Shown here: in pieces, positions 42,895 to 50,994 of the stretch
Position numbering within the stretch: position 1 is the stretch's first letter
How the letters are laid out: each line of letters opens with the position of its first letter
Source: Firmicutes bacterium HGW-Firmicutes-8
GTDB taxonomy: Bacteria; Bacillota; Thermincolia; Thermincolales; UBA2595
Assembly: GCA_002840165.1 (NCBI GenBank)
Contig: PGZN01000013.1
Span: 20,440-84,439, forward strand
Length of the DNA: 64,000 nt
Reading direction: 5' to 3'
Translations under genes and position numbers: made by a program
The notes under the pieces: model-generated
The model's input: only the letters and a program-made list of their open reading frames with translations
Database searches by the model: none
What the model was told of the DNA's origin: nothing

Positions 42895-43179
42895 TTAAAT
42901 AGCTTCGGCCTCTTTTTTAATTTTTTCGTTATAATTAAGTCGCACAGCTTCTCTGAGCGCGTCTAGATAACCCTTCAGACGGGTATCATAATCTGATTTC
43001 AGAGGAGGCTTAGATAAAACATAGTATGCTTCGTTAATTCTTTTAAAAACTTCAGCTGAATTAACATTGCCCTGATTACAGTCGGGATGCCATCTTTTTG
43101 CTAATAATCTATATGCTTTTTTGACCTCTTCTGGGGTGGCAAACTGTTTGACACCCAGTACTTTGTAATAATCATCCAT
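42895..43179 (-). CDS. J-domain (DnaJ-like) protein
   Basis: A 94-residue protein with one J domain: DDYYKVLGVKQFATPEEVKKAYRLLAKRWHPDCN contains the HPD tripeptide needed to stimulate Hsp70. It then continues FKRINEAYYVLSKPPLKSDYDTRL. It lacks the Gly/Phe, zinc and C-terminal domains of DnaJ, so it is a minimal J protein, perhaps dedicated to one client. ATG 43179 lies 9 bases after AAGGG. Confidence 0.85.
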   Translation of the reverse strand: MDDYYKVLGVKQFATPEEVKKAYRLLAKRWHPDCNQGNVNSAEVFKRINEAYYVLSKPPLKSDYDTRLKGYLDALREAVRLNYNEKIKKEAEAI

Positions 43180-43194
43180 TATATTCAACCCTTA

Positions 43195-43614
43195 TTTATT
43201 CAGAGGTTCCATTTTCGCCTAAACGACCTTTTTTCGTTTATCCCATCTAAATTATACCATAAAATCCATTTTATTGTATAAGCCCTGCTAATCCCTGAGA
43301 TTCCGAGGCAGTATCATTGTAGCTTCCTGGCCAGTCCGGACCGGTACAATAGAATGCAGCCGACGATCAGCCAGGCCGTTTGCTAATCCCTTGAGTTCGT
43401 CGGCTGCGCCGCAAGCGGATCGGGCCGGGCAGGACAGGACAGGTCAACCCCCGGAGCAAAAAAATTTTCCTTCCCGGAAACTGCCTATAAGATAGGAAAT
43501 TTTTTTTGCGCAGCCGGTAGCGGATGGCGGAGCCGCCCAGAGACGGACGTCGCTTGGGCGGGTGAAACCCAAGGCTCTGCCGGTTTTTGAGGTTAGTGGC
43601 GCACAATGAGAACA
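43195..43614. repeat. Dispersed element B, fullest copy, joined to the 85-base element
   Basis: The order along the plus strand is AAATTATACCATAAAATCCATTTTATTG, GCTAATCCCTGAGATTCC, a second GCTAATCCCTTGAGTTCGTC, GGTCAACCCCCGGAGCAAAA, GGAAATTTTTTTTGCGCAGCC, GGCGGAGCCGCCCAGAG, GCTTGGGCGGGTGAAACCC and GAGGTTAGTGGCGCAC. It joins segments that are separate at 36240, 42300 and 24741. Strong self-complementarity suggests a folded RNA or a decayed element. Confidence 0.75.
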
Positions 43615-43640
43615 AGAGAAAAAGCCCATTGGGGCTTTTC
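43615..43640 (-). terminator. Terminator after the HExxH protein gene
   Basis: Stem AAAAGCCC / GGGCTTTT (43620-43627 with 43632-43639), loop ATTG, followed on the minus strand by TTTCTC. It lies 12 bases past the stop at 43652. Confidence 0.75.
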
Positions 43641-43651
43641 ACTTGACTTAT

Positions 43652-44581
43652 TCATCTTAATAAATAAGGCATCCTCGCCATTTGCAGGAACTCTTCCAAC
43701 GTCATTTTTTGCAGGTAATTTTCCAGGGCCTTCAGCCCGTTTTCGTCCATCGAAAAGACCACACAACATTGTCCGTCACTCAATGTAAGCAGCACATGGC
43801 TGGCTGTACGCTTCTCGTGATTCACAATGGCATTGGGGACCATCCCGAGGATTACACCGGCTGTTCTTTTTAACTGGGCTGCTGAAAAAACCGGGACGAC
43901 ACTGAGCAGTATGTTAAGATTAACATGTTTCAGGCCATTGTCCCTAAAAACACTGTTCCATTCCTTGATGGCAGAGACGGTGGCTTTTCTGGCTTCGTAA
44001 TTCGAATATAGTTCCTGTTTGGGGTAATGTGACATGATTTTTTGGGCTATTTCCAGGGATTTCGGATTATTTTTAGAAAAAAAATCTTTATGCTTTTCGA
44101 AAACAAGTGGATGTATATGCAGGATAGTATTTAAAATCATGATCCGGTTGAAATTAGTTTCCAGTCCTTTTTCATCACTTCCAATAGTTTCTTCAATATC
44201 GGGATAAAGCCCCAGTTCGTCTATGACCAAGCCCCTTCTTTTTTGTTCAGCAAGTATCCAGACGTGTTCCAGATAACCCTGGAGTTCCGAGCCAATCATC
44301 CCAACGATATTTGGTTCAAGAACCCTTACAAAATTGGGGACTAACCGTCTGACAATTATATGCAGGATTTCATGGGAAATCTTATATTCGTTATGTATCG
44401 TCTCAGGCTTGATGTAAATAGTGTAATCCCCATTACTCTCGACTACTGTCTGAACATCTACGTTAAAGGTAAGGTTATCATGTAAACTTAAACGTACCTC
44501 CCCTGGGGCAATAACAGCAGAAGCTTCGGATAAAAGCCCTTTGATCAGTTCCGACAGCTCGTTTTCATCAATCAGATTCAA
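43652..44581 (-). CDS. Putative zinc-metallopeptidase-like protein (HExxH), unknown family
   Basis: A 309-residue soluble protein. The motif SHEILHIIVRR near residue 68 has the HExxH form of zinc peptidases, and YLEHVWILAEQKRRG near 102 may provide a third ligand (Glu or His). The C-terminal third (HVLLTLSDGQCCVVFSMDENGLKALENYLQKM) is a separate small alpha/beta unit. The start is TTG 44581 after AAGGAAGG. It is probably in an operon with the 82-residue gene upstream. The peptidase function is inferred from the motif only. Confidence 0.6.
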   Translation of the reverse strand: MNLIDENELSELIKGLLSEASAVIAPGEVRLSLHDNLTFNVDVQTVVESNGDYTIYIKPETIHNEYKISHEILHIIVRRLVPNFVRVLEPNIVGMIGSELQGYLEHVWILAEQKRRGLVIDELGLYPDIEETIGSDEKGLETNFNRIMILNTILHIHPLVFEKHKDFFSKNNPKSLEIAQKIMSHYPKQELYSNYEARKATVSAIKEWNSVFRDNGLKHVNLNILLSVVPVFSAAQLKRTAGVILGMVPNAIVNHEKRTASHVLLTLSDGQCCVVFSMDENGLKALENYLQKMTLEEFLQMARMPYLLR

Positions 44582-44636
44582 TTATTAACACCTTCCTTTA
44601 TCAGCGGCCAGCGACCAGTGTTACAGCCGTTGACTG

Positions 44637-44885
44637 TTAAATCCACCAGACCCTTACAGCGTACAAATCGGCCTTCATTATAAATTCTTTGTCCCGCGGG
44701 GGCCGTACGACGTATTGCTGGGGGCACACCGGTATTTCATGCGGAATAACCAGCTTGACACCACCGTATTCGGGCAGGTCAACATAACAGTATCCTCCTT
44801 CATCACATGGCTCTTCAATTTCATCAACCTTAATCACCCACAGGTTATCCTTGAATGTTTGACAGATTTCCCATTTCACATCCAA
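44637..44885 (-). CDS. Hypothetical 82-residue protein
   Basis: A short soluble protein (MDVKWEICQTFKDNLWVIKV...). Three cysteines lie in CDEGGYCYVDLP and PVCPQQYVV, and the beta-rich composition ends in AVRVWWI. AGGTGA precedes ATG 44885. It lies 55 bases upstream of the HExxH gene on the same strand. No family is recognised. Confidence 0.55.
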   Translation of the reverse strand: MDVKWEICQTFKDNLWVIKVDEIEEPCDEGGYCYVDLPEYGGVKLVIPHEIPVCPQQYVVRPPRDKEFIMKADLYAVRVWWI

Positions 44886-45466
44886 ATCACCTGCCTTCGT
44901 AATTTCATCGATAAAAGATTTAAATGACTCGCTTATGCTGACTACCTCCCTAAAACATCATAAAAACATACCAACATAGATTCTCTATCATATGACATTC
45001 TTCCTTCCTTTACTACAAATTTTTAAAACCGCGGAGTTCGCGGAGATAACGGAGCACGCGGAGAAGAGAACAGTCTAAAATTTAGTTTTTTAGGCATACT
45101 TAACACAAAGATGTCCATACCGCCGATTCGCGTCACATTTGAAAAAGGCTGCGGAGACTGTTTTTTGTTTTAATAAATTATTTGTTTTTGCTCCTAAATT
45201 CTCGGCATCCAATTTTTTTATCCGCGTTATCCGCGTCATCCGCGGCCAATTTAAAAAAGTAATTCCCTAATTACTGAAGGTCACATTTATGTGGGTGAGA
45301 AAACCGGGGGTTGGGATGACTGTAGGGTAAACATGTTTTTATATTTAATGATTATTTAAGGGTTCTACTTAAGAATCCGTGTTAATCGGTCCAAATCCGT
45401 GTGCATCCGTGTTATCCGTGGCTAAAATTTGTTTTCTTCAAAGCTTATCATTAGGGAGTTATTTAC
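44886..45466. repeat. Intergenic repeat mosaic upstream of the oxidoreductase gene
   Basis: It contains CGCGGAGTTCGCGGAGATAACGGAG (45032-45056, as at 15001), ATCCGCGTTATCCGCGTCATC (45220-45240), GAAGGTCACATTTAT...GGGGGTTGGGAT (about 45282-45318) and ATCCGTGTTAATCGG...ATCCGTGTGCATCCGTG (45376-45420). The same set in the same order occurs at 6490-6950. No gene is seen. Confidence 0.8.
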
Positions 45467-46879
45467 ATGATTTTATCTAAAAACTCACCGGTAACTGCTG
45501 TTATGATTGGGGCGGGTTTCCGCGGCCGGGAAGTATATGGGCGCTATGCTGAGAAAAACCCCGAAAAATTAAAGTTTATTGCTGTCGCCGAGCCTGACAC
45601 TGCCCGCCGCGGCTTATTCCAGCAGGCCCACAGGATTCCTGAGAGTTTGGCTTTTGAGTCCTGGGAGCCGCTTCTGAGTATAGCAAAGGGACAACTGGCC
45701 GATGCGGCGTTTATCTGTACACAGGATAACAAACATTACGCACCGGCGGCGGCGGCTTTAAAAGCTGGCTATCACCTGGTCCTGGAAAAACCTATTTCAC
45801 CAAATCTTGAAGAGTGCCAGCAAATATCCCGAATGGCGGGGGAAGCCGACCGGACTGTGCACGTATGCCACGTGCTGCGGTTTACGGAGTTCTGGCAAAA
45901 GATTAGGTCACTGGTCCGTTCCGGTGAAATCGGCCGGGTGATGCACTATGACCATTCGGAAAACGTATCCTACTGGCACTTCGGCCATTCTTATGTCAGA
46001 GGTCCTTACAAGAACGAGGAGTCCTCTTCTCCCCTGATTTTGGCGAAGTCCTGTCATGACCTGGACCTGATGTATTGGGTCTTAGACGAGAAACCGTTAT
46101 CAGTTTATTCTACAGGAGAACTTTCTTATTACAGGCAGGAAAATGCCCCTGTCAGCGCACCGGACAGATGTACAGACGGGTGCCCGGAGTCAGAAACATG
46201 CCCTTGGTATGCACCCCGTTTATATGTTACTGCTGAACCTTTACTGCGGATCGGGCTGCATGCTCCGGCCAGGATTATCAGGCTGTTATCGCATTTTGCC
46301 CTGAACCACAGGAAAACCCTTGAATTCCTGAGCCTTTTCGAAAAACGCCTGCAGGGACTGCTCAATTGGAATCAGTTTCCGGCCACCGTTATTACCACTA
46401 ATTTGTCGTTGGAAGGCAAAATGAAAGCCCTTCGGGAAGGGCCATTTGGGAAATGCATATTTAAGTGTGGTAATGATGTCTTAGACCACCAGATTACAAC
46501 CTACACCTTCCCCAGCGGCGCCACCGGGACCCTTACCCTGCACGGTTTCTCCGATTTGGAGGGAAGGGAACTGAGAATATTCGGGACGCGGGGTTCTATT
46601 CGCGGTTATTTCCGTTATAATGGTGAACAAATTTCGATCACCGATTTTCGCTACTCGAAAACGAAAATTGTATACCGGGCCGGTTTGTCAATGGGAGGGC
46701 ATGGCGGTGGAGACTTTGGCCTGATGGACTTTTTTGTAAAAAAGATGAAGGGGGAAATCCCTCCTGAAGAAGCCGAGGCTGAAGTTGACAACGCCCTGGA
46801 GGCTCACTACATGGCTTTTGCGGCAGAAGATGCCAGGACAAAAGGCCAGCCGGTTATGATTGATCATTACCGGCATTAA
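45467..46879 (+). CDS. Gfo/Idh/MocA family oxidoreductase
   Basis: A 470-residue NAD(P)-dependent oxidoreductase. The N-terminal Rossmann motif is VMIGAGFRGREVYGRYA, with FICTQDNKHYAPAAAAL near 83 and the family motif HLVLEKPISPN near 102. The C-terminal domain (from about 125) includes KSCHDLDLMYWVLDEKP near 193, which carries the catalytic-type HD(L)D. It is longer than most family members (340-400). A cysteine-rich insert (CTDGCPESETCPWY) near 238 is unusual. The substrate is probably a sugar or cyclitol, but undetermined. AGGGAG precedes ATG. Confidence 0.87.
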   Translation: MILSKNSPVTAVMIGAGFRGREVYGRYAEKNPEKLKFIAVAEPDTARRGLFQQAHRIPESLAFESWEPLLSIAKGQLADAAFICTQDNKHYAPAAAALKAGYHLVLEKPISPNLEECQQISRMAGEADRTVHVCHVLRFTEFWQKIRSLVRSGEIGRVMHYDHSENVSYWHFGHSYVRGPYKNEESSSPLILAKSCHDLDLMYWVLDEKPLSVYSTGELSYYRQENAPVSAPDRCTDGCPESETCPWYAPRLYVTAEPLLRIGLHAPARIIRLLSHFALNHRKTLEFLSLFEKRLQGLLNWNQFPATVITTNLSLEGKMKALREGPFGKCIFKCGNDVLDHQITTYTFPSGATGTLTLHGFSDLEGRELRIFGTRGSIRGYFRYNGEQISITDFRYSKTKIVYRAGLSMGGHGGGDFGLMDFFVKKMKGEIPPEEAEAEVDNALEAHYMAFAAEDARTKGQPVMIDHYRH

Positions 46880-46885
46880 CTTTTT

Positions 46886-47272
46886 TTACGAGGGCGGATT
46901 CTGGGAAAGGCTTCTGTTCATATAATCATTTATCAACAGGTAGTAAATTCCAAAGGCTGCCCCGACGATACCGAGCCACAACGGGAAGATAGTTGGAGCA
47001 CCCGTCTCTCCCGGGGCTACCATCGCAGTAGCAATAATCGAGCCGGTTGAAAAGTAGAGAACAAAGGAAAGCGGAGATATGAAACTTATTTTATTTTTCA
47101 TAAATATATAAGCCGCGATGGTACATATGGGAAGCCAGCTCAATTCAATTAATGATACTATTATATTAAACCAATTCATCAGGCCTTTGTCTATTAACAA
47201 TAAGACCCCATCGGTTATCTCCAATACAGCTATCCCTACGGCAAATTTATAATAAAACCTTACTAATCTCAT
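46886..47272 (-). CDS. Four-helix membrane protein of unknown function
   Basis: A 128-residue protein with about four hydrophobic segments (8-28, 35-57, 63-85, 92-115) and the C-terminal tail NRSLSQNPPS. AGGAGGCCAC precedes ATG. It is downstream of the DUF1189 gene on the same strand and may be co-transcribed with it. No family is recognised. Confidence 0.7.
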   Translation of the reverse strand: MRLVRFYYKFAVGIAVLEITDGVLLLIDKGLMNWFNIIVSLIELSWLPICTIAAYIFMKNKISFISPLSFVLYFSTGSIIATAMVAPGETGAPTIFPLWLGIVGAAFGIYYLLINDYMNRSLSQNPPS

Positions 47273-47319
47273 GTGGCCTCCTAAAGGTCGTTTCCCTCGT
47301 TATTGGGGTTTATGCCTGT

Positions 47320-48126
47320 CTAAATGACTATATTACTATTAGGAGGCGGCAGCTGCGGCTCTTCCGGGGTATCGATTTTGACAGCTGCCTGAATTCCTTT
47401 GTAAAGGAAAAACGTAGCCACACCCCACTTGATTGGCCAGAATATCGGGATTGCCGGGAAAAACATGTCAACCGCCAGTTCCAGCAGCCAGGGCAGGGTG
47501 AAGGCATAGACCGCAGCATTCCAGGTGTTGCTGAACTGCAGCCTGCCCTTCATCGTTGAATTAACGATAAGGCCGATTAATCCCAGGATGAGTGTCGTGA
47601 TTAACACCCAGGCCATCTTGAAACCATATGCGAAAAAGCCGCCGATAATAAGGACCCATTTGAACATCGGCAGTAAACCGAGGAGTTTCTGTTTATCAAA
47701 TTTCGTATCCCGGAAGCTGGAAAACGGAATGCTTTGGACCGGCCGCCCGATTTGTTTGAGGACAGCCCCGTCTTTGGAGATAAAAATTCCTTCGTCATAC
47801 TTATCCAATACGGTCTGGTCAATCTCGCCTGTGGTGTCAACAGCAAAGATGGTGTTGTTGCCCCCGTCCAGGAGAATAGGCTGGTCGCCCACTACTGTCA
47901 GTTGACCGTTTTCCAGCCTGAAATCGGGGATTTTTTCCTTAATCAGCGTAACAATTTCGCCCTGACCGGAATTAAAATCAAAAAAGAGCTTAATACCGCT
48001 GATTAGAAAAATCAGGGTAAACAGGAGGAAAAAATACTTGAAGGTGTTTCCCCCTCTTTGGAAAGCAAAACCGCGATAAGAGTCAAAATTGGTAAAACTA
48101 TCTTTGAACTGTCTAAAAAAACCCAT
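47320..48126 (-). CDS. DUF1189 family membrane protein
   Basis: A 268-residue protein. The N-terminal signature FFRQFKDSFTNFDSYRGFAFQ is typical of DUF1189, followed by a membrane segment (about 30-50), an extracytoplasmic beta region (about 60-130: GEIDQTVLDKYDEGIFISKDGAVLKQ), then four more membrane segments. AAAGGAGTTTTGGC precedes ATG. The function is unknown. Confidence 0.82.
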   Translation of the reverse strand: MGFFRQFKDSFTNFDSYRGFAFQRGGNTFKYFFLLFTLIFLISGIKLFFDFNSGQGEIVTLIKEKIPDFRLENGQLTVVGDQPILLDGGNNTIFAVDTTGEIDQTVLDKYDEGIFISKDGAVLKQIGRPVQSIPFSSFRDTKFDKQKLLGLLPMFKWVLIIGGFFAYGFKMAWVLITTLILGLIGLIVNSTMKGRLQFSNTWNAAVYAFTLPWLLELAVDMFFPAIPIFWPIKWGVATFFLYKGIQAAVKIDTPEEPQLPPPNSNIVI

Positions 48127-48161
48127 GCCAAAACTCCTTTCGAAAAAGGTTGGTTCACCAT

Positions 48162-48497
48162 TTACGCCTCTGCCCTCTGAATCTTTCTCCAGTGATACAG
48201 GTATACAGGCAGGGCTACTCCTACTAAAATCAGACTATTGATCATATCCCTTATAGCATACAAACGCTGGCGTTCTTTTTCCTGTTCATTCTGTTTCTTT
48301 ATCTCCTCCTCAGACTGGATAACCTTTTCCCCTTCCGGGGGAGCTATTTTTACCGGGGTGTAATACACATCCGGGTTGGGCATAACCAAATTGACACCCC
48401 TCTGCAAAACCGTTACAGTCCCAAAAATCATCATCATTAAGGTAGCGAAACTGACCAGATACAAATAGATTCTGCGGATATCCCAATTACCTGCCAT
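48162..48497 (-). CDS. Small two-helix membrane protein with charged loop
   Basis: A 111-residue protein with membrane segments at about 10-32 and 86-105. Between them is an extracytoplasmic or coiled charged region (EKVIQSEEEIKKQNEQEKERQRLY). A TTG one codon earlier could also start it. It is 35 bases upstream of the DUF1189 gene, so it is likely in the same operon. The function is unknown. Confidence 0.65.
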   Translation of the reverse strand: MAGNWDIRRIYLYLVSFATLMMMIFGTVTVLQRGVNLVMPNPDVYYTPVKIAPPEGEKVIQSEEEIKKQNEQEKERQRLYAIRDMINSLILVGVALPVYLYHWRKIQRAEA

Positions 48498-48517
48498 CAA
48501 TAATCAACTCGCTTTCT

Positions 48518-48661
48518 TTACTTTTGTCCCTTCCACCAGTGTGTTGTCAGGTTCCTGCGTTTAGCCAGCTTGTCACCAGTTACCACAAAAGCTAAGTCCT
48601 TGCCACTCAGTTGGGTTGGGAAATGGTCGGCCCGTTGGCTAAACCCACCTGGGCTAGGACA
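48518..48661 (-). other. Possible decayed coding stretch
   Basis: A minus-strand frame without a start reads ...DHFPTQLSGKDLAFVVTGDK then LAKRRNLTTHWWKGQK and a stop, looking protein-like but unrecognised; a TGA precedes it at about 48664. Other frames here are also short. It could be a gene remnant upstream of the small membrane protein. GTTTAGCC near 48562-48569 and GGCTAAAC near 48634-48641 are complementary. Confidence 0.25.
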
Positions 48662-48752
48662 TCAAGGTATATCTATAGATTGGTATCCCTGAGGCAGGTG
48701 AAAAATCAATATTCCTCTTTAATTATATGCTCAATATATATGACAAGTCCAG

Positions 48753-49742
48753 TCAAACTATCCGTCCCCCGACATGTTTAATCAGGTAGCGCTGGTAATC
48801 CCAGCCTTTAAAGAACAGCTCGGCGGAGCTCACCCCGGACTGAAAAAGCTCCCGGGCCTTGGCCGCGGTAATCCCAAAATCTGTTGTCCTTACACCCAGG
48901 GTGGGGATGGAAATAGTCCGGTCGAAGTTTTTATCTTCAATATAGTGGTTATCATGAGCCTCCATCATCGTATCAAACAGAGCCTTCAGCATCGACAGCG
49001 GACCCCTGATTTCGTTCGGCCTCCCCGCATTAGGTCCTGTCAGTCGAAACCCAAGAGTAGGCAGCCCCTTTGAACATGTATCCCGGTCAAAAAGCCAGAC
49101 CGGAAAATTACTCAGCACTCCACCGTCAACAATGTGACTGGAGGACTGTTTTCCGTCTTTCCCAACATATTTTATAGTAACCGGCTGGAAAAAGTATGGG
49201 ATGCTCATACTCATTCTTATTGCTTTGGCTACTTCCAGATAATCCGGGTCAAAACCGTACCGCGCTATATCCTGGGGCAGAATCAGCATTTCACCGGAAG
49301 ATATATCAGAAGCCACTACTCTAAGCCGGTAACGGCCCTGGGGGCTTTTGGCGTTTTCAGTCACTACCAGGTCACCAAACCGCTGGACCCCTTTTTCTTT
49401 CAGGGTTTCCCTGATCCATTCCTCAAGGTAATTTCCCTTAAAAATCCCCAGTCCAAATTCAAGGCTTAAAAATGGGCCAATCACAGGTATTTCACCTAAT
49501 GAATCAATATCCTGGAAACGTCTGTAATCTAAATCAAAGACTTTATCCCTTATTTGACCGGAGGTGTAACCCGCGGCGACCATTGAGGCTATCAATGCCC
49601 CGGCGGAAGTGCCGGCAACATAGACCCAATCATAGTACTGCCCGGCGACCGTCAAGGCCCCGGCGATCCCGATACCTTTAACCCCTCCCCCCTCAAACAC
49701 GGCATTTGCCTTTTTCTTACGGACCCCGGCATTATTCATCAT
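48753..49742 (-). CDS. Patatin-like phospholipase
   Basis: A 329-residue lipid acyl hydrolase. It has the oxyanion motif FEGGGVKGIGIAGAL near 17, the Ser nucleophile GTSAGALIASMVAAG near 43, and the catalytic Asp in HIVDGGVLSNFPVWLF near 205 (DGG). These form the Ser-Asp dyad. No signal peptide is present. GGGGGGATGT precedes ATG. The natural lipid substrate is unknown. Confidence 0.92.
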   Translation of the reverse strand: MMNNAGVRKKKANAVFEGGGVKGIGIAGALTVAGQYYDWVYVAGTSAGALIASMVAAGYTSGQIRDKVFDLDYRRFQDIDSLGEIPVIGPFLSLEFGLGIFKGNYLEEWIRETLKEKGVQRFGDLVVTENAKSPQGRYRLRVVASDISSGEMLILPQDIARYGFDPDYLEVAKAIRMSMSIPYFFQPVTIKYVGKDGKQSSSHIVDGGVLSNFPVWLFDRDTCSKGLPTLGFRLTGPNAGRPNEIRGPLSMLKALFDTMMEAHDNHYIEDKNFDRTISIPTLGVRTTDFGITAAKARELFQSGVSSAELFFKGWDYQRYLIKHVGGRIV

Positions 49743-49852
49743 ACATCCCCCCGGGATATACTATTCGGCTGCCTGGGTACCGGAAACCCTGACCTCTTTC
49801 AGAAAAATATTTTCTAACAGAATCCATATCATTATAGCCAATACCCAGCTAA

Positions 49853-49899
49853 GAACGGGATATGGGCTGCCAAATACCCGGGCAGCCCATATCCCGTTC
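49853..49899. terminator. Long perfect inverted repeat (19-bp stem)
   Basis: GAACGGGATATGGGCTGCC (49853-49871) pairs exactly with 49881-49899 around a 9-base loop. It lies just after the thioesterase-like relic and before the patatin gene on the minus strand. The stem is unusually long for a terminator, and the T-tract is weak. Confidence 0.7.
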
Positions 49900-50065
49900 T
49901 TATTTACCGGGGACGCCGAAGGTCCGGTCCATCTCTACGAAGAGCCCACTGGCCTCGGCCAGGATGTTTCCCTCAGTATCTGATACGACAGCCTGGGCCT
50001 CAAAAAACTTCTTTCTGCGGCCAATTACCTTCCATTTTGGCTGTCATTGTAATAACACCTATCAT
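49900..50065 (-). pseudogene. Hotdog thioesterase relic (PaaI-like C-terminus), frameshifted
   Basis: On the minus strand KVIGRRKKFFEAQAVVSDTE then GNILAEASGLFVEMD runs to TAA at 49900. This is the last strands of a hotdog acyl-CoA thioesterase (FEAxAxxxDxxGNxLAEAxGxF). The upstream part (GVITMTAKME) is in another frame, and the catalytic N-terminal half is missing. It begins right after the alpha/beta-hydrolase stop. It is a truncated, frameshifted remnant. Confidence 0.75.
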
Positions 50066-50974
50066 CTATTTCACCTGTTTGAACAACTCCAAAATGCGGC
50101 TGATATATTCCTGTGGTCGTTTCTTATAAGAGCCCACGTGTTCGGCGCCGGGGACTACCCATAGTTTTTTCCCACCAAGCGCAGTCCTGTATAACTCCTC
50201 GCTGTTAGAAACGGGAACAGCCGTGTCACTGCCTCCATGGATAAAGAGCACCGGAGCCCTTATTTTACGGACAACGCTCACTGGGCTAACCTTATGAGGA
50301 TCAAGGTCTAAAACCGGGGGCATAATAGTAAGAATTAGAGGGGTAAAAGGAAAAGACGGCAGGTCAGACCAAACAGGCAGATTAACTCTTAGATATTTCA
50401 CCAAATCAGCAAAAGGGGCATCAGCAGCTAATGCCTCGATGCGGGTATCCTCTGCGGCTGCGAGGATGCCCGCCACTGCTCCCATCGAAAACCCGATTAC
50501 CCCTATGTGTTCACCCTGACGGCCCATCTTCTTCATAAAATCTACGGCACCGATGAGGTCATCTTTCTCATTCTGGCCGACTGTGCTCATATCCCCGCCC
50601 GATTCCCCGCTGCCCCTAAAGTCAAAGAGCAGGACATTGTAACCGTTGGACCTTAAAACCTGTGCTATATCGAGGGCAGGGACATCATCCTGAAGGCGGT
50701 TTTTGCCGTAACCGTGGGCAAAAATAATCGTGCGGTTACTGTTCCCGGCCGACAGGAATGACCCCTGAAGAGTCACCCCCCCTTGTCTGCTGGGGAAAGA
50801 AACCTGTTTGGGGTTAAGCTTACCTGCCCCGGTCGGCAGTACAACATGCTCCCTTTGCGGATGGGTGAGGCTCCAGCCTACTTTCAGCGATATGCCTAAA
50901 ACAACAGCCAGGCCCAACCCTACAACAGCCGCCAGGACGTAAACGAGTATCTTCTTGAAACGGTTTTCCCGCAC
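50066..50974 (-). CDS. Membrane-anchored alpha/beta-hydrolase
   Basis: A 302-residue hydrolase with an N-terminal membrane segment (about 8-32). The oxyanion region IIFAHGYGKNRLQDDV is near 83, LFDFRGSGESGGDMSTVG near 113, the Ser nucleophile GVIGFSMGAVAGILAA near 155, the acid GGSDTAVPVSNSE near 243 and the His PGAEHVGSYKKRP near 273. GTG 50974 is favoured because GGAGGGG lies 6 bases upstream; the ATG at 50989 is part of that site. It is the first gene downstream of the metallo-beta-lactamase-fold gene (20 bases). Confidence 0.85.
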   Translation of the reverse strand: MRENRFKKILVYVLAAVVGLGLAVVLGISLKVGWSLTHPQREHVVLPTGAGKLNPKQVSFPSRQGGVTLQGSFLSAGNSNRTIIFAHGYGKNRLQDDVPALDIAQVLRSNGYNVLLFDFRGSGESGGDMSTVGQNEKDDLIGAVDFMKKMGRQGEHIGVIGFSMGAVAGILAAAEDTRIEALAADAPFADLVKYLRVNLPVWSDLPSFPFTPLILTIMPPVLDLDPHKVSPVSVVRKIRAPVLFIHGGSDTAVPVSNSEELYRTALGGKKLWVVPGAEHVGSYKKRPQEYISRILELFKQVK

Positions 50975-50994
50975 AGCCAACCCCTCCATTCAGG

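Noticed and set aside
43367..43642. Minus-strand 91-residue frame
   Set aside because: It lies wholly within dispersed element B and the terminator; composition (Arg/Pro/Leu) is that of a GC-rich non-coding repeat.
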